Notes: generated by a model not told the origin, from the letters alone. DNA of 57,555 bases from Fuerstiella sp. (GCA_029247265.1 JAQWLN010000260.1:1-57555); one strand, 5' to 3'. Numbered from the stretch's first letter, positions 26,125 through 36,855 are shown. A program made the numbers and translations.

Positions 26125-29100
26125 ATGCCCTCGAAAACTCGACAGAACCCCGCCATCATCGGCATGCTGCTCACCACCTGTCTGCACCTCACTTTCCCCA
26201 CCGTTGGACGGACGCAAGGCGAATCTGCAGAAGACGAGCGCAGAGCAGTCGCGCACAATGATCGGTATCTGGATCGTCTGAAGCAACGGCCACGTGTGGG
26301 CACAGCGTTCGACCGAGTTTACGATTTTCATGTCGATCGAGGATCGTTGCAGCAATACGTTGATTCCCTCGATCAGCAGGCAACGACTGACGGCGTCGCA
26401 TCGCTTTTGCAGGGAATGATCGAACTGCGACGCGGGCACGATGCTGCAGCGCGGACGGCGTTAGAACGAGCTGAAAAGCTTCGTTCGACAGACCCCATAC
26501 CATCATGGTATCTCGGACAGGTTCTTGTGGCGATCGGCGAATCCGATCGTGCCGCTGAGGCCTTGGAACGCGCTATTACACGTAATCCTGAACGGGCAGA
26601 ACTGGCTGAAATCTACCAGCTCCTCGGCCGCATCTATCAGCGCGGCCATAAAAATGAACAGGCGCTCAGCGTGTGGAAGCGCTTCGAAGCTACGTTCCCG
26701 CATGATGAACGCGTTCAGGAACAAATCGCCACGATCCTGATTGAGGAGCAGCAACTCAAGGAGGCTTTGGGCCGACTGGAAACCCTGTCACAGAAAGCAT
26801 CTGATCCTTTGCGACGCTTGCAATTCGGAATCGATGCGGCCGAGCTGAAACTTCGTTTGGGACGTAAGGGCGAAGCGGTGACAGATCTTGAGAATGTGAT
26901 AAACCAGCTGAAACCGGGCAGCTGGTTGCTCGGCGATGTACGTGACACCATCGAAGAAACATTTCTGCGCACCGACGACTATTCCGGACTGATCCGTTAC
27001 TACGAAACGTGGATCAATCAACACCCGGACGATCTTAATGCAATGACGCGCCTCGGACGCAACTTGTCCGAACAGGGACAAACAGAAAATGCGTTGCAAT
27101 GGTATCGCAGGGCCGTCTCAAAAGCTCCATCTGACACAAAGCTTCGCAAAGCGCTGATTGGGCAACTGGTGCGTGACAAACGCTATGCGGATGCGATCAA
27201 TGAGTATGAAGAACTGGCAGAATTCGACAGAGGGAATTCGGACCGAATCGAACGCTGGGGAATGCTGTATCTAAAAAGAGACGACCTGCCCAGGACCGAA
27301 CGCCAGAGCAAGGCGGCCGAGATCTGGAAAACAATGTTGCAGCACAGGCCCGACGATGCTGTGGTCGTAAGCCGAGTTGCCGATCTGTTTCGTGGTGCGT
27401 CAATGGCCGACGAAGCGATCAAACTCTATCAGCGGGCTGTCGATCTGGAACCGACCAATCCGCAGTTTCGAGAGTACCTCGGAGAATATTTCCACGCTCT
27501 TAAACGCCCCGACGACGCAAGGCGGATGTGGGAAGAAATGATCGCCGGCGATCTGCGAACTACGAAAAACCTGGTGAGACTGAGCGAGGTGTACCGCGGG
27601 TTTGACTACACCGAAGACGCATTGAGAACGATGGCGGCTGCGTGTGAGATAGACCCGGAATTCAGCGACAGAATCCGCTTCAGCCAAATGCTCCGAGATG
27701 CCAGACTTGTCGACAACTCGCTGACACAATTGGATCTTGCTCGTCGACTGGCCGAAACTCCCGAGCAACGGCAGACCGTTCTGGACGAACGGATCAAAAC
27801 ACTTCTGGAAGGCGGCTTGCTGGCAGAAAAAACGTCACAGATGGCGTCGGCACTTGATACCACGTCCGGGTCAGCGGACCAGTGGCGCGTGCTGACATTG
27901 TACCAGGAAGCAATGGGGCTGCTGCCGGAAGCATCACTGTCAATTCAGAAAGCGACGCTGCTGGATTCGGATTCTGTTGCCGTGTGGACAACCGCCGGGC
28001 GAATTCTTGAAAAATCAGGAATGCTGGCTGCGGCGTCCGCGGCCCATTCCAAACTCGCCGTTCTGGATCGACGTTTTCAGACTGAGCATTTGAAGAAAAT
28101 CGCGGAGCTGGAGAAGCGGCTCGGACGAACTGAAACAGCGCTGCAGGCGGGAAAGGAATTCATCACAGCGGCTGCCGGAAATGCGGAGAACTTTCAGTTC
28201 TTTGCCGATCTGTGCTTTCAGCTTGGCAAACCAGACGAAGGGCTGGATGCACTGCGGCGATCTGTGCGACTGAACCCGTCTGACGTTGCCTCGCTTACGG
28301 CGCTGGCAAAGGCCCTTGCAGGACAGTTTAAGACCCCTGAAGCGATTGAATTGAACTGGCGCGCTTTCGACAAATCAAACTCACTGGATGCCCGCATCGC
28401 GATTGTTCAGCCGCTGACTGAGCTGTACCTGCGGACAAATCATTTCGACCGATTGATAGCGAGGCTGCAGAACTTCGGCCGAAAGACGGACCAGCAGCGG
28501 GACATGACGATCTGCCTTGCAAATGCTTACCAGGCTGCCGGCGATATTGGCACGGCTCGCGAAGTACTGAAGAAACTATTGATTGAAGAAAGCCGGGACG
28601 TCGTGATTCTGGATGAACTCGGCAAGCTGTCCGAACAGGAGGGAGACTACCAGTCAGCTGCCGACTACCAGAAACTAATGCTCCAGATTGTCCCCTCAGA
28701 TGATGGCACAGTCAGGCTTGCGAATCTGCTGGTCCGCCTGGGAAAAGTTGCAGCCGCTGATGACCTGTGGGCAAGCCTTTCGCAAACAGACACAGAGCCC
28801 CATCGCCTGATTAAGTCCATCGACAACCTGATCACCGCAGGTAACCCGAACACTGCTCGTCGAATCTGCCGCCAGATGCTGCAGCGGAACAAACGTGACT
28901 GGGAAGTGTTACTTCGCCTGGCAATACTCGACTGGAAAGAAGCACGGCATGCCGATGCAGTCGCAAACTGCGATCAGCTACTGGCATTGGATTTCGCGAG
29001 TGACACACCTTCGTACGAACAGAGATACACTCGATCCCGCAGGTCGATGCTGCCGGTGGGAACGGCGACGGGCGACCAATACAGTGCACGATATTCGACC

Positions 29101-32100
29101 ACTTCGGCGGCACCGGAACTGATTCAGGATGCAACCCGGCTGCAGGCCCTGGCACAGAGTCTTAACCTGTCTGCCAGCCGAGCGCGTTCAACCTTCAGTC
29201 GAACATCACTTTCGTGGTCAGCCGACACCTTCGCGGATGCACGCCACTTTGTCCTGCTGATCCGCTCAGCAGCGGCCGTTCGCGAGAATCGCCTTGATCG
29301 ATTTTTTGCTGCACTCCGCCAGAACGCAGAATCTGTCATTTCAACGGATGCCAGACCCGCCTGGGATTGGTATTTTGCGGCCGCGTCACTGCAAACAATG
29401 GGAGGACCGTTTGCAGCAGAAATGCAGGCCGCAACCTCTCTTCTGGCGCAACGACCGGAACCGGAAGCCAAATTGGCGTACCTTCATGCTCTTCAGAAAC
29501 GAAGGGCGGCGAACACGCCGACCGCCTCAGCTTCGCCACTGAACGATTCACAGATGGAACTAATGCTGACAGCATGGCAGATTGTCCGCGATACCAGACG
29601 CGAGTGGGTCGATTCCGGACTTGTCACGACTGTGATCACGGAACTCGAAGCCGCTGGCAGGGAAGGTGCGGCCAGCGAAGTGTTTGCGCAGCTCATTCGA
29701 GAGGACGCGGGCCGGATCGAACTCATAGCGGCTCTGCAGGTGGCGTTGACACGCAACAACATCGAGCAATTCCTTACTCTCGTAAATCGTGTTGTGAAAT
29801 CCGGAGATCTTCGGACGTCGCCTGCCGGGCAGAACGTGGTTGCCAATCAGATCGGAACCATGTTCGCACAGATCGCGTCAACTATGGTGGCACAGGAAAA
29901 CCCAGAGGCTGTCAAGGACCTGCTGGTCAGGTTTCTGGACCTGAAAGCAGAAACCCACGCCGATGCACCGCCGGCGCCGACCCGTAATCCCCCCGTAACG
30001 TCGTACGTTACCGTCGCACGTGTGCCAATTTTCTCTGCGGGACAGCAGTCGAATTATCAGCAGATCAATATGCTGGCAACCGGGAATTACTGGACCGGCA
30101 CCGACACGGCATTCCTGGTGAATCTGCACCACTTCATTAAGAACGGAGACGCACCCGGGCTGCTCGACAACCTCAGTGCATTTCGCGACGCCCGTTCCGG
30201 ATTAGCCGCCGTGTATGCGGAACTGGTACTGGCACAGTTCCGTTTTCTGCAGAATTCGCTGGAACAGTCAGCCGTTCACCTTGTTCGGGCAGCGGAACTC
30301 GCTCCTGGCGACACGTCGTTGCGGATGTGCATTGTGCGGCTGCATCAAAAATTGAGCAATGACGCTGACGCTCTGGCTCTGCTGGATACCATCGACACTG
30401 TGGACCAGAACCTACTGCAGCAACGAGAGCTTCTGGCATTGCAGCTGGCCGCAAAAACGGGCAACGTGGACCGAGCGAAACAAGCCGCAAAACGCCTGTT
30501 CGGGCTGCGACTGGATTCAAAGGCGCAGATCGCTCTTTCGACCCACCTGAAGAATTTCGGCATGCATAAGATGTCCGATGCCCTGCTCTCTCGCACTCGT
30601 CATTCGACTGGCAATGACATGTCGACGCTGACGGACCTGATGACTCGATATAATGACGAAGCCAATGCCGATGTTGCCAACCAGATCGCACATCAGATTC
30701 TTCGGCAGAGTGCGAACATGGCGCCGTCCAGAACGACAACCAGCGTGAGGAAAGCTCGAGAAGCTGCAGTCATTGTGCTCAACGAATCCGGTCAACTGCA
30801 GCAACTGATTCAACGCGTCCAGGACCAGCTGGTCCGTTCGCCTCAATCCGTTCGACTGCATCAGACTCTGTCGGAATACTACAAGGCAGCTGGTCGGACG
30901 GCCGATGCTGCCCGGGTGGACGAACAGTTAAAAGCCATGGCACCACAGAACATCGACACGCTCATCAAACTGGCACAGCAACTTGAACGAAGTCGCAAGT
31001 ATACAGAGGCCAGCGAGAAATACCTGGAAGTCCTGCACAGAGACGTGCAACGTTTCACCCAGAACTACTATCAGTACCTGAGAACGTTCCAGCAGGCAGG
31101 CAAGCTGCCGCAGCTGGCTGACGTCCTGCTGGCGTCCGACATCCGCAAGCTGAACAACAACTATTTCGTGGTCAACGAAACCCTAGAGTATTTGTTTCGT
31201 GAAAGTACTCGAGGGCGCGGAGCAATTGAACGCGAAAAGGGACTGGAGCTGTTTGCCGCCGCGTGGAAAGCCTTCCCAAACAACCGAACCTTCATGCTGA
31301 GCAATATCCGCGATCAGAGTATCTGGGAACTGCCAGTCATGTTCGATTATGTCCGCGAAGGGATGGTCCCTGGAACGGTACAGCAGGCAACGGCGAACCC
31401 GTGGCAGGGAATTGCCGACGCCCTGGTATACAACTCCAGCGGGACCGTCACGGCATCCTTTACGCGACTGTCCAAAGCACTCCAAGACGACGAAAAGCTG
31501 CAGACATTTTCTGATGAAGTCGAAGCCGCCGTGAACAAATTCGACGCCTGGTATGGCGGTCAGCTCATCCTTTGCGCGTTGAAAGCGAAGACAGGACAGT
31601 TCGACGATGCGACAGAAATACTGGAACGGTTGAATGCGGATACGAATGTTTCATTCGTGCCTCCGCTGGTTGCGTGGGTCATTGGGGGTGAACTGCACCA
31701 ACTGGACAAGCGATATCGGCCACACGTAATCTCGATGATGCAGCGAGCATTGCAGCATGACAGTGCAAATGCGGCGACCAGCTACGTGACTTCGCCGTCA
31801 TACTTTGTGGCGAAACTTCTTGCCGAAGAAGGACGCACAGCAGAGGCACGGCAGGCTGTGCACGACGCACTCGCCTCCGTCAAACACCCCGTCGCGACGG
31901 GCAGCAACGCGGGCGTAGAGCAGTACAGAAATGCTCAGGACTACGTTGCCGCCGCTGAGACTCTGCTGCAATTCACGTTACCGTTTGATGCTTTGAAAAT
32001 GTTTCAGAAGGTGACGCCCAAACTTGTGGCAGGCAGCGGCAGATACAAAGCCAATGTTGGCAGGTTGCTGAAACAGGCGAAGGCCGGAATCGCGAAATCT

Positions 32101-32853
32101 CGGTCCAGCATGACTCCCGATTCCGTATTGACCTACCTGCAACACCGCTCCGCTGCCGACACAACGTCTCAGCGCCCGCCGCTGGACCTGATGCTGGTGC
32201 CACCGACTGAGGGAATAGAGCAAGCGGCGATTCGGTCAGTATTTGTGGAGGTGTTGCTGAAGATCAAGACCACCAGCCCGATCCAAACGGCGAAAACCGT
32301 TCGTCTGCTGGAAAGCATGATAGAAAAATCAGCGGCAAACGATCCGACTGCCAGCATCATGGGGGCAGCATTTGGTAACAGCACACACAACGAGGCTCTT
32401 CTGCAAACCAGCATCACAAAGCTCAGAGAATACGTGGCGTATACCCGGGCACAATCCAGGATGAATCCGACTGAAGTCCCTACAGTTAACCAGATAGCAT
32501 TGTGGATTCCTGCTCGGATCGCACTGAACTCGGCCGAGGATTTCGCAACCGGACAACATCTCGCCGATCTGGCTGAGTTGGCCGCCAGGTCCCATCGCCA
32601 GCATCCATGGTTGCTGGCGATACTGAAGGAACGAGGCGATGTTGCTCTGGCTCAGGGAGACAAACCGGCTGCCGAGAAAGCGTGGTCCAGTATGCTGGAC
32701 ACCATCCTGGCGGATGCTTCCGATCAACGTGCCCCGTCGCCGACACGTGCTGCGACAACGACTCCCGCATCCACAGATACCGGAACGTCAGCGTTGGAAG
32801 AGCTGCGAGAGCGATTATTGAACAAAATTTCCGATCCGCAAACCGCACCGTAG
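26125..32853 (+). CDS. Giant tetratricopeptide-repeat protein
   Basis: A 2,242-residue exported protein. The ATG at 26125 gives a signal peptide (IIGMLLTTCLHLTFP); a GTG 15 bases earlier is less likely. Nearly the whole length is TPR-like helical repeats: clear units with the W/G/A/P pattern run through roughly residues 80-1000 (for example LGQVLVAIGESDRAAEALERAI, YQRAVDLEPTNPQFREYLGEYF) and again beyond about 1500, with more diverged helices between. No catalytic domain was recognised. It is divergent from the MoxR-DUF58-BatA operon; TPR proteins (BatE) also belong to Bat operons elsewhere, so a scaffold role in the same envelope system is a reasonable inference. Several shorter stretches (about 960-1050, 1280-1320) look like disordered linkers. 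Confidence 0.85.
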   Translation: MPSKTRQNPAIIGMLLTTCLHLTFPTVGRTQGESAEDERRAVAHNDRYLDRLKQRPRVGTAFDRVYDFHVDRGSLQQYVDSLDQQATTDGVASLLQGMIELRRGHDAAARTALERAEKLRSTDPIPSWYLGQVLVAIGESDRAAEALERAITRNPERAELAEIYQLLGRIYQRGHKNEQALSVWKRFEATFPHDERVQEQIATILIEEQQLKEALGRLETLSQKASDPLRRLQFGIDAAELKLRLGRKGEAVTDLENVINQLKPGSWLLGDVRDTIEETFLRTDDYSGLIRYYETWINQHPDDLNAMTRLGRNLSEQGQTENALQWYRRAVSKAPSDTKLRKALIGQLVRDKRYADAINEYEELAEFDRGNSDRIERWGMLYLKRDDLPRTERQSKAAEIWKTMLQHRPDDAVVVSRVADLFRGASMADEAIKLYQRAVDLEPTNPQFREYLGEYFHALKRPDDARRMWEEMIAGDLRTTKNLVRLSEVYRGFDYTEDALRTMAAACEIDPEFSDRIRFSQMLRDARLVDNSLTQLDLARRLAETPEQRQTVLDERIKTLLEGGLLAEKTSQMASALDTTSGSADQWRVLTLYQEAMGLLPEASLSIQKATLLDSDSVAVWTTAGRILEKSGMLAAASAAHSKLAVLDRRFQTEHLKKIAELEKRLGRTETALQAGKEFITAAAGNAENFQFFADLCFQLGKPDEGLDALRRSVRLNPSDVASLTALAKALAGQFKTPEAIELNWRAFDKSNSLDARIAIVQPLTELYLRTNHFDRLIARLQNFGRKTDQQRDMTICLANAYQAAGDIGTAREVLKKLLIEESRDVVILDELGKLSEQEGDYQSAADYQKLMLQIVPSDDGTVRLANLLVRLGKVAAADDLWASLSQTDTEPHRLIKSIDNLITAGNPNTARRICRQMLQRNKRDWEVLLRLAILDWKEARHADAVANCDQLLALDFASDTPSYEQRYTRSRRSMLPVGTATGDQYSARYSTTSAAPELIQDATRLQALAQSLNLSASRARSTFSRTSLSWSADTFADARHFVLLIRSAAAVRENRLDRFFAALRQNAESVISTDARPAWDWYFAAASLQTMGGPFAAEMQAATSLLAQRPEPEAKLAYLHALQKRRAANTPTASASPLNDSQMELMLTAWQIVRDTRREWVDSGLVTTVITELEAAGREGAASEVFAQLIREDAGRIELIAALQVALTRNNIEQFLTLVNRVVKSGDLRTSPAGQNVVANQIGTMFAQIASTMVAQENPEAVKDLLVRFLDLKAETHADAPPAPTRNPPVTSYVTVARVPIFSAGQQSNYQQINMLATGNYWTGTDTAFLVNLHHFIKNGDAPGLLDNLSAFRDARSGLAAVYAELVLAQFRFLQNSLEQSAVHLVRAAELAPGDTSLRMCIVRLHQKLSNDADALALLDTIDTVDQNLLQQRELLALQLAAKTGNVDRAKQAAKRLFGLRLDSKAQIALSTHLKNFGMHKMSDALLSRTRHSTGNDMSTLTDLMTRYNDEANADVANQIAHQILRQSANMAPSRTTTSVRKAREAAVIVLNESGQLQQLIQRVQDQLVRSPQSVRLHQTLSEYYKAAGRTADAARVDEQLKAMAPQNIDTLIKLAQQLERSRKYTEASEKYLEVLHRDVQRFTQNYYQYLRTFQQAGKLPQLADVLLASDIRKLNNNYFVVNETLEYLFRESTRGRGAIEREKGLELFAAAWKAFPNNRTFMLSNIRDQSIWELPVMFDYVREGMVPGTVQQATANPWQGIADALVYNSSGTVTASFTRLSKALQDDEKLQTFSDEVEAAVNKFDAWYGGQLILCALKAKTGQFDDATEILERLNADTNVSFVPPLVAWVIGGELHQLDKRYRPHVISMMQRALQHDSANAATSYVTSPSYFVAKLLAEEGRTAEARQAVHDALASVKHPVATGSNAGVEQYRNAQDYVAAAETLLQFTLPFDALKMFQKVTPKLVAGSGRYKANVGRLLKQAKAGIAKSRSSMTPDSVLTYLQHRSAADTTSQRPPLDLMLVPPTEGIEQAAIRSVFVEVLLKIKTTSPIQTAKTVRLLESMIEKSAANDPTASIMGAAFGNSTHNEALLQTSITKLREYVAYTRAQSRMNPTEVPTVNQIALWIPARIALNSAEDFATGQHLADLAELAARSHRQHPWLLAILKERGDVALAQGDKPAAEKAWSSMLDTILADASDQRAPSPTRAATTTPASTDTGTSALEELRERLLNKISDPQTAP

Positions 32854-32939
32854 AACGAGGCGATAACGCATTCAGCAGCGTGTCGAGACCACCATGAGTC
32901 AACCTGGCGACCATATCACCCTCGCGGGCGAAATTCTAA

Positions 32940-33444
32940 ATGCATGAAGTAGACGGTGAAGACGCACTGTGGCGAAGTCTCGCGGAGGGGACGGCAGCAG
33001 ATTCGGGCGATGAATTCTTTCAGTCATTTGTAACACACCGACACGATCATCGTGCACATCGGCGACTCCCGAGCATATCTGTACAGCGATTCCGTTCTGC
33101 GTTTGATCACTCGTGATCAAACGCTGGGACAGGACATGGCTGACGCCGGTCTGCCCGCACAAACAGCGAAAGGGTTTCGGAACGTCCTGACGAACAGCCT
33201 GGGCAGCCAGTCGAATGAAGTACAGGCCCAGGTTTACCACGTTCAAATACAGCCTGGTGATCGACTGCTGCTGTGTACAGATGGCCTGAACGACATGGTA
33301 ACTGACACACAGATCGCTGACGTGCTGAAACATCCTGCTTCAGCACAGGCCACCTGCGACCAACTGGTTGAGTGTGCACTCGACGGTGGTGGCAGAGACA
33401 ACATTACCGTTGTCCTTTGCGATGTACTGGCGACGACGTCATAG
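32940..33444 (+). pseudogene. GAF-domain start joined to PP2C phosphatase C-terminal half (gene remnant)
   Basis: Two unrelated gene pieces meet here. From ATG 32940 about 30 codons (DALWRSLAEGTAADSGDEFF) read like the beginning of a GAF sensor domain. From about 33034, in another frame (shifted by one) and directly after an in-frame stop, the sequence reads as the C-terminal half of a PP2C-type serine/threonine phosphatase: HIGDSRAYLY, LLLCTDGLNDMV and GGGRDNITVVL. The N-terminal metal-binding half of PP2C and the rest of the GAF protein are missing. The simplest reading is a deletion between two neighbouring genes, leaving an inactive remnant. A 130-residue product from GTG 33052 is possible but would lack part of the active site. 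Confidence 0.7.
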
Positions 33445-33547
33445 CTGCAATGTGAAACCATAGAATCACCGCGGCTATTGGCGAGCGGAGTTAACAAGGG
33501 CACTCCCGTGCCTTCCTACAGACACCTGCCCCTCGTGCAAGAATACA

Positions 33548-34237
33548 TCACGCAGTCGGCGACGAGTCACCAGAGGCATCAAGTCTTGCAAGAATGCTGG
33601 CGTCAGCCAGACTGGACACAACTCGCGAAGCCCGCGAAAAATCTCCATGACGCGTGTGCCGGTTGGGCACGGCAAATACGAATGTCCCGGCCGCCGCGGC
33701 GGCACGCATGCCTGTCTCACTGTCTTCCAGAACCATCGCATTTTCAGGAGCGACGTCCAGCAGACCGACGGCCGTCAGATAGATTTCCGGGTGTGGCTTG
33801 CCTTCCGTGACGTCTTCGGCCGTCAGTGTGACATCGAATCGGTGCAGCAATTGAAACTTGTCCAGCAGGTAAGCCATGTAATCACGAGGCGAAGACGTCG
33901 CCACGGCTTTGGGAATTTCACGCTGTTCGATCTCCGTCAGAAGCGACAGCAGGCCAGGCATGATTGCCAGATGATCTTCCGCGATGGCCGCGAACAATTC
34001 ACGAGTTTCCTGCTTCAGATCTTCGATGTCGTCGGTAATACCAGACAGATCCTTCAGTGCCTGAAACGCTTCATCCGGTCGCCGTCCCAACATGCGATGA
34101 CGAATGGTATCTGTCATTTCAAGTCCACGACGGGACATCAGTTCATTGCCGGCGAGGTCGAAAACGTCCTCGGTGTTCAGGATCAGGCCGTCGAGGTCGA
34201 ACACGACTGCTTTAATGGGCGGAAAATCTGAAAACAT
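33548..34237 (-). CDS. HAD-superfamily phosphatase (phosphoglycolate phosphatase/beta-PGM-like)
   Basis: A 229-residue HAD hydrolase, subfamily IA with cap. It has the nucleophile motif VFDLDGLILNTE near the N terminus, motif II ATSS, motif III lysine in GKPHPEIY, and motif IV LEDSETG. The ATG at 34237 shares its A with the glcF stop (TGATG), so translation is coupled to the glycolate oxidase genes. That context suggests 2-phosphoglycolate as substrate, which would yield the glycolate the operon oxidises. The sequence alone also fits beta-phosphoglucomutase-like or sugar-phosphate phosphatases. Confidence 0.82.
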   Translation of the reverse strand: MFSDFPPIKAVVFDLDGLILNTEDVFDLAGNELMSRRGLEMTDTIRHRMLGRRPDEAFQALKDLSGITDDIEDLKQETRELFAAIAEDHLAIMPGLLSLLTEIEQREIPKAVATSSPRDYMAYLLDKFQLLHRFDVTLTAEDVTEGKPHPEIYLTAVGLLDVAPENAMVLEDSETGMRAAAAAGTFVFAVPNRHTRHGDFSRASRVVSSLADASILARLDASGDSSPTA

Positions 34238-35595
34238 CAAAACAATTCAGTCAGTGGTACGTTGCGGTAACTCAGATCGAGCAGCTCCATTGGATGTAAC
34301 ACCGGTACTGAATAGCCGGATTTCTTCAGCTGCGCCTGCAACTGAAGCGAGCACCCGGCATTCCCCGTGACCACAATATCCGGCCGGACTTTCAGGAGTT
34401 CACTGACCTTGCGCTGGCCCAGACGATCCGCCATGTCCGGTTGAGTCAGGTTGTAGCTGCCGGCGGCTCCGCAACAAAGCTCGGCTTCCGCGATGGGCTG
34501 TAATGTAATCCCTGGAATTAATGACAGAAGGCTTCGCGGCTGTTCGCGAATCTGCTGGGCGTGCTGCAGGTGACAGGCATCCTGATACGCCACCACCGCA
34601 TCGATTGTGCCCACGGGTTCGCGTGGACCAAGTTCGGCAAGAAACTCAGACACATCCTTCACGCGAGACACAAAAGCTGCCGGATCGAGACCTGAGTTCG
34701 CGGCGATCTCGTCCACAATATGGCCATAATCCTTCAACATCGCCCCGCAACCTGCGACGTTGACGATGATTGCGTCAAGGCTGTCGTCGTCAAAAGAGGA
34801 TGCGTTCTGTTTGATCAACTCGACAGCTGGCTCTGACGCGCCGCTGTGGTAGTGAATAGCGCCACAACATGCCTGTGACCGGGGAATGACCACGTCACAG
34901 CCATTTTCCTGCAGCACCCGAGCCGTCGCCCAGTGAGTTCGTCGGAACATCGCGTCGGCCACGCAGCCGAGGAACAGCCCCACCTTTGCACATCGTTCCC
35001 CTTTCGCTGGAAGGAATTCCGGCAGTGGTGGCAGCGCCTTTCCCAGCGACGGCAGTTGTTCCTGCATGCGCCGCAAACGTTCCGGCAGCAGCCGTGTCAG
35101 ACCGACAGCCTGCGCCAATCGATCCAGCTTCAGCCACTGCATCCAGCGCGCCGGCATCAGGGCCCACGCCATGCGTTCCCGATCGGGAAACAGGCCGTAC
35201 ATGATCCACCGGTGAAACCAGTCCGGCTTTTTCTTTGTCGGCAGCGTTGCGACACCCGAGACGGGAGCGGCCGATGAAGTTTCGTGCATTTCGACGCGAA
35301 ACGGTTCAATCAGCCTTCCATATTGAACACCCGAAGGACAGGCCGTTTCACAACTGCGACAATCGAGACAAAGATCCAGATGCCCCTTCACCTTTTCGGT
35401 CAGGTCAAGTCGTCCGTCCACGACGGATCGCATCAGATAGATGCGCCCGCGAGGGCTGTCGTTCTCGTCGCCGGTCTCGACGTACGTTGGACACGCTGAA
35501 GTGCAGAGTCCGCAGTGCACGCAGTCCAGGAACCGTTCGTACGGAATTGTCTGGCCAATGACGGCCGGGTTGGATTGTGATTCAGATTCTGACAT
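34237..35595 (-). CDS. glcF: Glycolate oxidase iron-sulfur subunit
   Basis: A 452-residue protein with two N-terminal 4Fe-4S clusters: CVHCGLCTSACP (Cys 25, 28, 31, 35) and CLDCRSCETACPSG, followed by two CCG-type cysteine-rich domains (GCVADAMFRRTHW, ACCGAIHYHSG, ELCCGAAGSYNL). It passes electrons from GlcD/GlcE to the quinone pool. It starts 29 bases after glcE ends and overlaps the HAD gene by one base. Confidence 0.93.
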   Translation of the reverse strand: MSESESQSNPAVIGQTIPYERFLDCVHCGLCTSACPTYVETGDENDSPRGRIYLMRSVVDGRLDLTEKVKGHLDLCLDCRSCETACPSGVQYGRLIEPFRVEMHETSSAAPVSGVATLPTKKKPDWFHRWIMYGLFPDRERMAWALMPARWMQWLKLDRLAQAVGLTRLLPERLRRMQEQLPSLGKALPPLPEFLPAKGERCAKVGLFLGCVADAMFRRTHWATARVLQENGCDVVIPRSQACCGAIHYHSGASEPAVELIKQNASSFDDDSLDAIIVNVAGCGAMLKDYGHIVDEIAANSGLDPAAFVSRVKDVSEFLAELGPREPVGTIDAVVAYQDACHLQHAQQIREQPRSLLSLIPGITLQPIAEAELCCGAAGSYNLTQPDMADRLGQRKVSELLKVRPDIVVTGNAGCSLQLQAQLKKSGYSVPVLHPMELLDLSYRNVPLTELF

Positions 35596-35624
35596 ATGGT
35601 GGTGACAACACTTCCAAGTCTATC

Positions 35625-36764
35625 TTACGTTGCAAAAACTGAGTGTGGGTCAAACGCGTTTCGAAGTCGAACCGAATGTTGAACCGTGCTGCTTGCGGGG
35701 TGATCGACAGACCATTCCGACACAGCTCCGCCATGACGAGACACGATTTCCTCGCAGATAGCCCGGACACGTCCGTCGCCATCCTCTTTCTTAACAAACA
35801 GTATTCCGTTGCCGGCGTGACCCCGAGACGCGTATCCGGCGGCAGCAAGCTCGGAAGCGACGGTCATGAGTTTTGATGGCAATGTACGAACTCGAACAAC
35901 ATCATCCTGCCAATTGTATTCGGCTCTACGACAATGCTCATCAACAGACGACGAGACACCAGCATCAATTTCCTCGCCGGCGGCACATTCGTTCCGGAGT
36001 TCGTCAATCTGCCATAAGCAGGCCGCCTCTGTCCCTTCCACGCCGATGTGCACCGCGTACGGAACACGCCTGCCTGCCGCACTCGGCTTATCGATCTGCC
36101 GTGCGAGTACATCTGGCGAGAAGTCAAAATCCAGCAGCACGGGACTGGCAGCAGAAACGTTCAATCCGTCAAGCGACTCCTCAAGGCCTGCTGCGTCATC
36201 GCAGCGATAACTCCGGAGCATTGAATATTCAGGTAACGGCTTCAGCTTGAATGTCACCTGAGTCAGAATTCCCAGCGAACCGCGAGCCCCCACCATCAAA
36301 CGGCACAGATCATACCCAGCGACGTTCTTGACGACTCGCCCGCCTGCATGAAACACCCGTCCCTGACCATCCACTGCTTCGATTCCGATTACGTAGTCGC
36401 GCAGAGTGCCGTAGCCATACTGCCGCGGCCCCGCGATGTCGCCTGCCACCAGAGCTCCCACTGACATGGATGAATCAACCACGTCAATCGGCAACTGCTG
36501 CTTTTCCTCGCCAAGAATGCCGGTCAACTCAGATACAGCCATGCCTGCCTGTACCGTCACGGTCATGTCTCGCGCCGGATAATCAACAATCAAACTCATT
36601 TTCTGAAGATCAACACGTTGAACCGCAGTTGCGGAATCCATGCCCGAACGGGCAACTCGACTTGTGCAGAATCGACTATTGCCGGCAGTTCCTGCGCGCA
36701 ACAATTCGGCCACTTCCTCAGTGGAAGCAGGCATCAGCACCTGTTCAGTAGAAACATCATTCAT
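35625..36764 (-). CDS. glcE: Glycolate oxidase FAD-binding subunit GlcE
   Basis: A 379-residue FAD-binding protein (PCMH/FAD_binding_4 type) shorter than GlcD, as is typical of GlcE. Motifs include VTVQAGMAVSELTGIL, DSSMSVGALVAGDIAGP, GRVVKNVAGYDLCRLM and GSLGILTQVTFKLKP. The ATG at 36764 is preferred over a TTG one codon earlier. It lies between glcD (91-base gap) and glcF. Confidence 0.92.
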   Translation of the reverse strand: MNDVSTEQVLMPASTEEVAELLRAGTAGNSRFCTSRVARSGMDSATAVQRVDLQKMSLIVDYPARDMTVTVQAGMAVSELTGILGEEKQQLPIDVVDSSMSVGALVAGDIAGPRQYGYGTLRDYVIGIEAVDGQGRVFHAGGRVVKNVAGYDLCRLMVGARGSLGILTQVTFKLKPLPEYSMLRSYRCDDAAGLEESLDGLNVSAASPVLLDFDFSPDVLARQIDKPSAAGRRVPYAVHIGVEGTEAACLWQIDELRNECAAGEEIDAGVSSSVDEHCRRAEYNWQDDVVRVRTLPSKLMTVASELAAAGYASRGHAGNGILFVKKEDGDGRVRAICEEIVSRHGGAVSEWSVDHPASSTVQHSVRLRNAFDPHSVFAT

Positions 36765-36855
36765 CAATCGTAGTTATCTCATTCAACAAACTTGGCAGCC
36801 ACAACGCTCCGAGCACAGACTGCTTATCATGCCACCGCCCGCCGGGGCATCCCGG

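Noticed and set aside
32940..33444. Programmed frameshift producing one GAF-PP2C protein
   Set aside because: Most of the GAF domain and the N-terminal half of PP2C are absent, so a frameshift would not restore a functional protein; no slippery site seen.
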